This document shows, one piece after another, positions 5,844 through 10,128 of a stretch of 10,128 nucleotides of DNA. This DNA is from Candidatus Parcubacteria bacterium (GTDB taxonomy: Bacteria; Patescibacteriota; Minisyncoccia; Phycocordibacterales; Phycocordibacteraceae), in NCBI GenBank assembly GCA_027459545.1, contig DAIDID010000015.1, positions 1-10,128 on the forward strand. The letters are read 5' to 3'. The notes beneath the pieces are model-generated. The model was given only the letters and a program-made list of their open reading frames with translations, was not told where the DNA came from and made no database searches. A program made the position numbers and the translations under genes. Every line of letters begins with the position of its first letter. The first letter of the stretch is position 1.

Positions 5844-6581
5844 TTACGCGTACACACCGTACTCTTGAATGAGTTGCGTAAATTTTTCAAGTTCTTCTTG
5901 TAGATTTTTTGCTCTCCAAAGCGCGGAGCCAACAACTAATCGATCCACGCCCGCGCTTAAAAGCGCGGGCGCCGTCTCAAGTGAAACTCCACCATCCACT
6001 TGAATTGTCATCTTGGGGTGCTTTTTTTTGAATTGCGCTATCTTACGAAGCACTTCTTTATCAAAAGGCTGACCTTGCTTTCCGATACTTGTAATTCCCA
6101 TAAATTGCACATAGTCTGCATCAGCAAGAAATGGTTCGATAAGCGAAAGCTCTGTGCTGATGTTTATTGCAAGTCCAAGTGAGAGAAGTCCTGGCGCAAA
6201 GTCTTTCGCATGACCGTACTTTATTTGTAGATCTGTAATTGCTTTTGGTAAATAATTTGTACTCTCCACATGTATCGTCATGCGAACCGCACCTGCCTCT
6301 ATCCAAAGACCCGTTACTTCTTCTGGATTTGAAACCATTAAATCCATTTCATATTGCAACTGATCTACGTATGGCAGCATGTCTCCCGCTGGAAAAATTT
6401 GAGACAATGCATCGGCTTTTGAATTTACACCAAGTGCTGTATAGGGCCATGTTGCAGGAGTTGTAAATCTTCCGTCTATAATATCTATCTGCACATCTGA
6501 AACCACCCCTACGAGCTGTAGTAATTTCTGCTCGAGATCTTCTCGCGAGGTGGTGAGTATCGCTGGTACTAAGACGCTCAT
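5844..6581 (-). CDS. Ribulose-phosphate 3-epimerase family protein with altered metal-ligand positions
   Basis: 245 aa TIM-barrel protein of the Rpe family, which interconverts ribulose-5-phosphate and xylulose-5-phosphate. Matching segments: VPAILTTSREDLEQKL (5-20), QIDIIDGRF (31-39), DLMVSNPEEV (80-89), MTIHVEST (101-108), LGLAINIST (135-143), VQFMGITSIGKQGQPF (158-173), VDGGVSLETAPALLSAGVD (195-213) and VVGSALW (216-222). In canonical Rpe the metal is held by His (HID.MDG), Asp, His (HLMV) and Asp (VDGG). Here the two His positions read Gln31 and Asp80, and the MTVNPGFGGQ loop is changed. The C-terminal phosphate-binding VDGG and VVGSA are kept. The pathway context (transketolase, RpiB) supports epimerase, but metal use or substrate may differ. 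It ends 66 nt before transketolase N. Confidence 0.8.
   Translation of the reverse strand: MSVLVPAILTTSREDLEQKLLQLVGVVSDVQIDIIDGRFTTPATWPYTALGVNSKADALSQIFPAGDMLPYVDQLQYEMDLMVSNPEEVTGLWIEAGAVRMTIHVESTNYLPKAITDLQIKYGHAKDFAPGLLSLGLAINISTELSLIEPFLADADYVQFMGITSIGKQGQPFDKEVLRKIAQFKKKHPKMTIQVDGGVSLETAPALLSAGVDRLVVGSALWRAKNLQEELEKFTQLIQEYGVYA
5948..5971. repeat. GC-rich hairpin inside the Rpe-family gene
   Basis: Arms 5948-5958 and 5961-5971 (CGCCCGCGCTT and complement), perfect 11 bp with a formal 2-nt centre (realistically a 4-nt loop). It encodes APALLSAGV (about residues 204-212) in the helix after VDGGV. Confidence 0.75.
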
Positions 6582-6587
6582 ACTAAA

Positions 6588-6596
6588 AGTATAGCA
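6588..6596 (-). promoter_or_regulatory. Extended -10 promoter of the Rpe-family gene
   Basis: Minus strand TGCTATACT (TGn plus 5 of 6 consensus bases), ending 6 nt before ATG 6579-6581. It lies in the 20-nt gap after the small membrane protein gene, so rpe can be transcribed separately. No clear -35. Confidence 0.6.
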
Positions 6597-6601
6597 AAGA
6601 T

Positions 6602-6814
6602 CTACTGCTGTTCGGACTGTATACGTATGAGACTTGCCTTTACTGCTGACTGCGAAATAGAACTTGAAATAAAGCTAGTGTATACCGCTACACCAAGGAC
6701 TAGTATAGAGAGCATAAATATAAATACGAGTAGTGCTTTATTTTTTTTATTTTTAAACGTGGGAGCATTGCGCTGCTGTGTGAGAGGATCTTCGTCGAAG
6801 AAAAGAGTGTTCAT
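6602..6814 (-). CDS. Small single-pass membrane protein, unknown function
   Basis: 70 aa from ATG 6812-6814. Residues 1-26 are polar and charged (FFDEDPLTQQ..., KNKKNK), about 27-49 are a hydrophobic membrane segment (ALLVFIFMLSILVLGVAVYT), and 50-70 are a Ser/Gln-rich tail. The positive-inside pattern suggests N-terminus in the cytoplasm. I do not recognise a family. An in-frame upstream ATG (6866-6868) would give 88 aa and overlap the pilin-like gene; I prefer 6814 because it gives a 10-nt gap and no overlap. TATAAT lies only 4 nt upstream (6819-6824), probably too close to be its promoter, so co-transcription with the pilin-like gene is likelier. A similar small membrane gene sits beside the pilin at 9032. 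Confidence 0.65.
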   Translation of the reverse strand: MNTLFFDEDPLTQQRNAPTFKNKKNKALLVFIFMLSILVLGVAVYTSFISSSISQSAVKASLIRIQSEQQ

Positions 6815-6824
6815 ACCTATTATA

Positions 6825-7364
6825 TTAAAAGCTAATGCCTTTGGGAGAAAAAACTGCCCAAGCGACATTATGGAAAGTATACCCCGTAGATGGTGCGGGA
6901 TTAAACGTCACGCCATCGGGATTTGAAAAATCAGTATGCTGAGGATTGTAATCCATGAAAAGATAATTTGCTCCGTTAGATTCATATACGTAGCAATTGG
7001 TGTCGGTAGTTTGACCTTGAACAAAAGCAGGGTCAGTTGGAATAGATTGGATGTATTTAGGAACTAGTGCTGGGATAAGCGTGCCTTTTATTTGAGTAAA
7101 TGGATAGCCACAGGCAGAATCGAGTGAATGTCCTGAAGGTGTGCCAGACTTAGGTACTGAAGAAAGTGGATACGTACCATAGTCGGCATAGTACGCATCG
7201 AGCGCCATTTCCACTTCCCGCAAATTTGAAAAGCGTGTCGCGTCTTGGCTTCTATTACGAGTAATAGTGATGGCAGATGAAAAAAGCGAAATACACGCAG
7301 CAACGATTGCAATAACCGTGACAAATTCAAAACTGCTGAAAGCGCGAGCACGCAGTACACTCAT
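6825..7364 (-). CDS. Type IV pilin/pseudopilin-like protein with non-standard cleavage site
   Basis: 179 aa. It has the N-terminal class III (prepilin) signal: short basic leader MSVLRARA, then FSSFEFVTVIAIVAACISLF, with Phe9 at +1 and Glu13 at +5. The usual Gly at -1 is Ala8. A hydrophobic alpha helix (about 9-33) is followed by the pseudopilin pattern NRSQDATRFSNLREVEMALDAYYADYGTYP (37-66), then YIQSIPTDP and two Cys (about 85 and 123) that could form a disulfide. Inferred role: minor pilin or pseudopilin of a type IV pilus/type II-like system at the membrane. It lies 17 nt after rpiB with its own strong extended -10, so it is embedded in the metabolic gene run but may be transcribed separately. 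Ala at -1 is tolerated by some prepilin peptidases. Confidence 0.8.
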   Translation of the reverse strand: MSVLRARAFSSFEFVTVIAIVAACISLFSSAITITRNRSQDATRFSNLREVEMALDAYYADYGTYPLSSVPKSGTPSGHSLDSACGYPFTQIKGTLIPALVPKYIQSIPTDPAFVQGQTTDTNCYVYESNGANYLFMDYNPQHTDFSNPDGVTFNPAPSTGYTFHNVAWAVFSPKGISF

Positions 7365-7370
7365 AAAAGC

Positions 7371-7379
7371 ACTATAGCA
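7371..7379 (-). promoter_or_regulatory. Extended -10 promoter of the pilin-like gene
   Basis: Minus strand TGCTATAGT, ending 6 nt before ATG 7362-7364. It sits in the short gap after rpiB and shares the 10-mer AAGTGCTATA with the inward -10 of the 28-bp repeat arms at 2720-2834. Confidence 0.55.
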
Positions 7380-7381
7380 CT

Positions 7382-7870
7382 TTAAAATTCTGCGATTCTT
7401 CGCTGATGACGCTCAAGTGTTGAAAAAGGAGTAGTGAGAAAAATATCTACTGCCTTTTTTGCAGTTTCTTCGTTTATAAATCTCGCACCAAGGGAGAGGA
7501 TATTTGCACTATTATGTATGCGGGATTGACGCACTACATCGAATTCATCGGTGGGTGGAGTACCTTCTATGTCGACGGAGGCGGCGGCTTTGCCGCCGCC
7601 ATAAAAAACTGCTGCGCGTACTCCCGAGGTACGATTTGCAACCATTGCTTCACCTTGTCCACTGCTTCCTATGACAATACCAAGCGCAGCTCCTTCTGAG
7701 TCTGCCACTGCTTCTGCGCAAGGAGCAATAAGTAACGGATAGTCGTCGTCCGGTTCAAGTGAAATTGGTCCCATGTCAACTACATCATAGTTTAATTGCT
7801 GTAAATGTGTGACGAGGATTTGCTTGAGGGCAAACCCTGCATGATCCGATGCAATAAATACTTTACGCAT
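7382..7870 (-). CDS. rpiB: Ribose-5-phosphate isomerase B, mycobacterial (Glu-base) type
   Basis: 162 aa. It interconverts ribose-5-phosphate and ribulose-5-phosphate. Landmarks: IASDHAGFALK (6-16), EPDDDYP (39-45), GIVIGSSGQGEAMVANR (64-80), RIHNSAN (117-123) and TTPFSTLERHQRRI (146-159). E. coli-type RpiB has a catalytic Cys in ICGTG; here that position is not Cys, and Glu74 falls where Mycobacterium tuberculosis RpiB uses Glu as base (GGSGNGE). The end (TTPxSxxxRHQRRI) also matches the mycobacterial form as I recall it. About 20 residues (91-113) are inserted relative to that enzyme, partly encoded by a GC hairpin. I chose ATG 7868-7870, which gives the family N-terminus; the longer reading frame to 7927 lies inside GAPDH. 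It overlaps GAPDH by 8 nt, so translation is probably coupled. Confidence 0.93.
   Translation of the reverse strand: MRKVFIASDHAGFALKQILVTHLQQLNYDVVDMGPISLEPDDDYPLLIAPCAEAVADSEGAALGIVIGSSGQGEAMVANRTSGVRAAVFYGGGKAAASVDIEGTPPTDEFDVVRQSRIHNSANILSLGARFINEETAKKAVDIFLTTPFSTLERHQRRIAEF
7580..7600. repeat. GC-only hairpin inside rpiB
   Basis: Arms 7580-7588 and 7592-7600 (GGCGGCGGC and complement), loop TTT, 9 bp perfect. It encodes GGGKAAA (about residues 91-97) at the start of the insertion seen in this RpiB. Confidence 0.8.
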
Positions 7871-8927
7871 GAGCTGTGGTGAGTACATGCCGCACAAGCG
7901 TTCCAGTGTACCCCATTTCGTTGTCATACCATGCGAGTACCTTTACGAGCTTACCTCCAACCACCCGAGTCATTGAAAGCTCTGCAATCGAGGCATGACG
8001 ATCTCCTATAATGTCGCTTGAGCAAAGTGGATCCTCACTCACGCGGAAAATTCCCTGCCAGCGAGCTTCACTCGCTGCCTTTCTTAGGGTGTCATTTACT
8101 TCCTGCGCAGAAGTTTCGCGTTTAGCTATGAAGGTAACGTCCGCGATTGAGCCTGCTGGCACTGGCACACGAAGCGAAATGCCATCAAATTTTCCAACGA
8201 GATTTTCATATGCTTTAGTGACGGCAATAGCGGCGCCGGTGGAAGACGGCACGATGTTTTGCGCCGCGGCTCTGCCGCGGCGCAGGTCATTTCCCTTTAC
8301 CGGCCCATCGACGATAAGCTGCGTGCCGGTGTATGCGTGGGTGGTATTTAAAAGAGCCAACTCAATTCCAAGTGCCTCATCAAGAATTGCAATAAGTGGT
8401 GAAGAAGCGTTTGTAGTGCAAGAAGCGTTTGAAGTAACATCATGCTTTCCAAATTTTTCTTCATTTACTCCCATGAGAATAGTTGCACCTCCTGTTTCAA
8501 TATCTCCATCACTTTTTGCTGGAGCTGAAATTACTACTTTTTTTGCGCCTGCCTTTATGTGTGCGCTTGCTTTTTCATAGTCGTCGTATACGCCCGTGCA
8601 CTCTACGACTACATCGATATTCATATCTTTCCATGGCAAAAGTGAGGCGTCTTTTTGTGAGAGAAACTGTACTTCTTTACCATTCATGCGCATCATTCCT
8701 CCTGATGGCGCGCCGCCTGCGGCGGCGTGCACCTTTTCTTCATCCGCAACCGTAATTTCAAACGGCGCTCTCCCATACACCGTGTCATATTTCAAAAGAT
8801 AGGCGAGGTCTTCAAGAGAACCCAGATCATTAACTGCCACAAGCTCTACGTCTGGATTGTCCCATGTTTGTCGTACAAACGCTCTACCAATTCTCCCAAA
8901 ACCATTAATCGCAACTCTGATAGCCAT
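7863..8927 (-). CDS. gap: Glyceraldehyde-3-phosphate dehydrogenase, type I
   Basis: 354 aa, slightly longer than the usual 330-340. It oxidises glyceraldehyde-3-phosphate to 1,3-bisphosphoglycerate with NAD(P) and phosphate. Landmarks: Rossmann motif INGFGRIGR (7-15), VNDL with Asp34, a residue that favours NAD over NADP (32-35), SNASCTTN with catalytic Cys170, general-base His197 in NTTHAYT, LRRGRAAAQNIVPSSTGAA (215-233) and WYDNEMGY near the C-terminus. The common CTTNC is CTTNA here. About ten extra Gly/Ala/Met-rich residues near 67-80 lie before the NGKEV strand and coincide with a hairpin. It is first of the minus-strand metabolic run; rpiB overlaps its end by 8 nt. The -10 is 7 nt or less from the ATG. 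Confidence 0.97.
   Translation of the reverse strand: MAIRVAINGFGRIGRAFVRQTWDNPDVELVAVNDLGSLEDLAYLLKYDTVYGRAPFEITVADEEKVHAAAGGAPSGGMMRMNGKEVQFLSQKDASLLPWKDMNIDVVVECTGVYDDYEKASAHIKAGAKKVVISAPAKSDGDIETGGATILMGVNEEKFGKHDVTSNASCTTNASSPLIAILDEALGIELALLNTTHAYTGTQLIVDGPVKGNDLRRGRAAAQNIVPSSTGAAIAVTKAYENLVGKFDGISLRVPVPAGSIADVTFIAKRETSAQEVNDTLRKAASEARWQGIFRVSEDPLCSSDIIGDRHASIAELSMTRVVGGKLVKVLAWYDNEMGYTGTLVRHVLTTAHA
8260..8284. repeat. GC-rich perfect hairpin inside the GAPDH gene (conserved motif)
   Basis: Arms 8260-8270 and 8274-8284 (TGCGCCGCGGC and complement), loop TCT, 11 bp perfect. It encodes LRRGRAAAQ, which is a conserved GAPDH segment, so here the palindrome arises from codon choice (CGC CGC ... 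GCG GCG) rather than from inserted residues. Confidence 0.8.
8708..8730. repeat. GC-rich hairpin inside the GAPDH gene (variable region)
   Basis: Core arms 8711-8717 and 8721-8727 (CGCCGCC and complement), loop TGC, 7 bp perfect; extends to 10 bp with one mismatch. It encodes HAAAGGAP, part of an apparent insertion between the DTVYGR region and NGKEV. Confidence 0.7.
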
Positions 8928-8934
8928 ATATTAT

Positions 8935-8963
8935 GTATTACAATCTAATACTTTTCAGTGTAA
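8935..8963 (-). promoter_or_regulatory. Promoter of GAPDH
   Basis: Minus strand: -35 TTACAC (8958-8963), 17-nt spacer, -10 TAATAC (8935-8940), 7 nt before ATG 8925-8927. An alternative -10, TGTAAT (8937-8942), overlaps it. The transcript would start at or within a few bases of the ATG. Confidence 0.45.
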
Positions 8964-9018
8964 CATTTCCTTTTCATAGCAAAATCCCCACATAGTATAA
9001 AATCCCATATATTAGATG

Positions 9019-9024
9019 TATACT
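9019..9024 (+). promoter_or_regulatory. -10 element of the small membrane protein/pilin pair
   Basis: TATACT, preceded directly by TG, 7 nt before ATG 9032. No convincing -35; TATAAA sits at 8996-9001. Again the predicted leader is about zero length. Confidence 0.45.
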
Positions 9025-9031
9025 TTACAAC

Positions 9032-9295
9032 ATGAGTGACAACGTAGTCTTTGACGAAGAACATGCCTCTGAAACTACTGCGAGATATACCGAATATTCC
9101 AATAAAGGAGTTTTAGAGTGGCTCGTTTCAAATAAAATCGCTCGTAACACAAAACAAGCAGAGTACATATTGCTTTGTATATGTGTATTTTTTGTCGTCA
9201 TTGCCATAGTGATTTTTACGAAAGAAATACCAACAAAGCCAATTGTAAAAGATTTTTCTAAAACAGATTTTATTCATCCCACACAATCACCATGA
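9032..9295 (+). CDS. Small single-pass membrane protein, unknown function
   Basis: 87 aa. Residues 1-45 are acidic then basic and cytoplasmic by the positive-inside rule ([13 protein letters not shown]), about 46-63 are a hydrophobic segment ([18 protein letters not shown]), and 64-87 are a short Lys/Pro-containing outer tail. I recognise no family. Its TGA stop overlaps the ATG of the following type IV pilin gene (ATGA at 9292-9295), which implies translational coupling and suggests a role with the pilin, such as pilus assembly or membrane partner; that is inference. Its size and topology resemble the 70-aa protein beside the other pilin-like gene, but I see no clear sequence similarity. Confidence 0.75.
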   Translation: MSDNVVFDEEHASETTARYTEYSNKGVLEWLVSNKIARNTKQAEYILLCICVFFVVIAIVIFTKEIPTKPIVKDFSKTDFIHPTQSP

Positions 9296-9831
9296 TTTCC
9301 AAGCGTGGCTTCACCCTCATAGAACTCCTTGTGGTTATTGCTATTATTGGAATTTTATCATCAGTAGTGCTTGCTGCGCTTAATACCGCGCGCATAAAGG
9401 CTCGTGATGCGCAACGGATAGAAAATATTGATTCAATACGAACAGCGCTTATGCTGTATGCAAACGATCATAACGGTCAATATCCTTATCTCAATCAATC
9501 GGGTGGAGGAAATGGTTGCTGGTGGAATTGGCAATCAGGTAATAGCACTAGTGGCTATAGCTGGCTTCAAGCCTTAGTGCAAGGCAAATACATAAGCCAA
9601 GTACCTGTTGAGACTTACATGACTGGCTGTACGTATCGATATGTGAATTTTACAGGAGGTCCGACAAATTGCGGTTCTTCAAGTGGAACCTATGCTGCAT
9701 TGTATTGGGTTACTGAAAGTCCACGACCTGCGAACTCCCCGTACGCACAGCCTTCATGCTGGGCGAGTCAAAATTGGGGCGAAGCGGGATCTGGTGATCC
9801 AAATGGAAACTTAATGCTTCTTCCAGAGTAA
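9292..9831 (+). CDS. Type IV pilin (prepilin with canonical N-methylation motif)
   Basis: 179 aa. It has a textbook class III signal: MISKRG then [20 protein letters not shown], with cleavage after Gly6, Phe7 at +1 and Glu11 at +5. The hydrophobic helix runs to about 29 and continues as [37 protein letters not shown], the usual pseudopilin alpha-1 and loop. The C-terminal globular part is rich in Gly, Ser, Asn, Trp and Tyr and has four Cys, so two disulfides are possible. Inferred role: major or minor subunit of a type IV pilus on the outer face of the membrane, used in CPR cells for attachment or DNA uptake. The ATG overlaps the upstream stop; no Shine-Dalgarno is seen. Confidence 0.95.
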   Translation: MISKRGFTLIELLVVIAIIGILSSVVLAALNTARIKARDAQRIENIDSIRTALMLYANDHNGQYPYLNQSGGGNGCWWNWQSGNSTSGYSWLQALVQGKYISQVPVETYMTGCTYRYVNFTGGPTNCGSSSGTYAALYWVTESPRPANSPYAQPSCWASQNWGEAGSGDPNGNLMLLPE

Positions 9832-9990
9832 TGCACTAGTCCTACTGTGGATACTACTATGGCTTTACGTAGTCAAGGACTATATGTTTCAAAAACTCAG
9901 AAGTATCTGAGCCTGGTTTCATCTTTTCTTGATTGATAATTCGCTATGCTCAAGCTATGTGCATTTTATTTAGCGATAGCAATTTTACCT
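9832..9990. other. Intergenic region with weak secondary structure
   Basis: 159 nt without a convincing gene. TAGTCCT (9837-9843) pairs with AGGACTA (9876-9882), enclosing ACTAC/GTAGT. A separate 5-bp stem, CTCAG (9896-9900)/CTGAG (9907-9911), is followed by a T-rich stretch and might be a weak terminator for the pilin gene. Nothing stronger is visible. Confidence 0.3.
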
Positions 9991-10128
9991 ATGCAAAAAG
10001 ACACAGAAACAAGACGAGAAAGAATACAAATTGATCCTATACAAAAAATGAGAATTGGCGTGATAATGGCAACCATGACTTCCCTATTTTTATTCTTACC
10101 TGCCCCTTTGACACACGCGACGGGAATT
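9991..10128 (+). CDS. N-terminus of a secreted protein (cut by window edge)
   Basis: 46 residues are visible with no stop. Residues 1-20 are polar and charged (MQKDTETRRERIQIDPIQKM). A signal-peptide-like stretch follows: basic KMR, hydrophobic IGVIMATMTSLFLFLPAP, then LTHA as a plausible signal peptidase I site. A second in-frame ATG at 10048 would give a more ordinary signal peptide start (MRIGVIMATM). The first ATG is preceded by CAATTTTACCT, very like the CAATTTACCT before the aldolase ATG. Function cannot be told; the CDS call rests on the open frame and the signal peptide. Confidence 0.5.
   Translation, partial: MQKDTETRRERIQIDPIQKMRIGVIMATMTSLFLFLPAPLTHATGI

Noticed and set aside
7870..7927. 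Longer rpiB start adding 19 residues
   Set aside because: The extension lies wholly within the GAPDH 3' end and adds nothing found in the family; MRKVFIASDHAG is the normal beginning.
8011..8580. 189-aa open frame on the plus strand, antisense to GAPDH
   Set aside because: It is a mirror of a well-supported GAPDH gene; its translation is Ser/Thr/Pro-rich with no family features and no promoter in front.
1837..8730. CRISPR array or dispersed identical repeat family
   Set aside because: The GC hairpins share style but not sequence, are not regularly spaced, and lie in coding frames; no direct repeat array is present.
9859..9936. 25-aa frame in the gap after the pilin gene
   Set aside because: No recognisable features, no clear start signal, and the region is better explained as an intergenic spacer.
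9957..10034. 25-aa frame beginning MCILFSDS
   Set aside because: Short, closes inside the secreted-protein frame, and has no features; the frame at 9991 stays open and carries a signal peptide.
1..10128. tRNA, rRNA or riboswitch genes
   Set aside because: I saw no cloverleaf with TTCGA-type T-loop, no rRNA core motif and no known riboswitch signature; gaps between genes are mostly too short.

Overview
The window looks like a genome fragment from a Candidate Phyla Radiation (Patescibacteria) bacterium, most likely Parcubacteria (Kaiserbacteria/Nomurabacteria-like). The signs are tightly packed genes, a type IV pilin with the [19 protein letters not shown] leader typical of that group, a split transketolase, an Ctc-type bL25, a coiled-coil lytic transglycosylase-like envelope protein, and no Shine-Dalgarno sequences. 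TGA, TAA and TAG all act as stops, so the code is standard. This taxonomic call is inference; there is no rRNA gene in the window.

Layout. Positions 1-931 (minus) hold the N-terminal part of a membrane-anchored coiled-coil protein that leads into a lytic-transglycosylase-like domain. Positions 986-1624 (minus) encode ribosomal protein bL25 and 1696-2700 (minus) a class I fructose-bisphosphate aldolase. A 115-bp symmetric regulatory region (2720-2834) separates the aldolase from a divergent PfkB-family sugar kinase (2854-3846, plus). Convergent to the kinase is a long minus-strand run, in transcription order: GAPDH (8927-7863), RpiB (7870-7382), a pseudopilin-like protein (7364-6825), a 70-aa single-pass membrane protein (6814-6602), an Rpe-family protein (6581-5844), and transketolase N and C halves (5777-4896, 4887-3874). 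On the far side of GAPDH, plus-strand genes encode another small single-pass membrane protein (9032-9295), a type IV pilin (9292-9831) and the start of a secreted protein (9991 to the window edge).

Together the metabolic genes make most of a non-oxidative pentose phosphate route joined to upper/middle glycolysis: RpiB, Rpe, transketolase, a PfkB kinase, aldolase and GAPDH. No transaldolase is seen here. Kinase plus aldolase could in principle bypass it through sedoheptulose bisphosphate, which is inference.

The most unusual structure is in the DNA around and within the genes. (a) At least six starts have an extended -10 (TGnTAnnnT) ending only 6-9 nt before the ATG, which predicts leaderless or nearly leaderless mRNAs. 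(b) The aldolase/kinase intergenic region is a perfect 28-bp inverted repeat flanking a bidirectional terminator-like hairpin, with an outward promoter next to each arm. (c) Short perfect GC-rich hairpins, mostly with 3-nt loops, sit inside the coding sequences of five metabolic genes, and an A/T-richer relative sits just after the start codon of the envelope gene.
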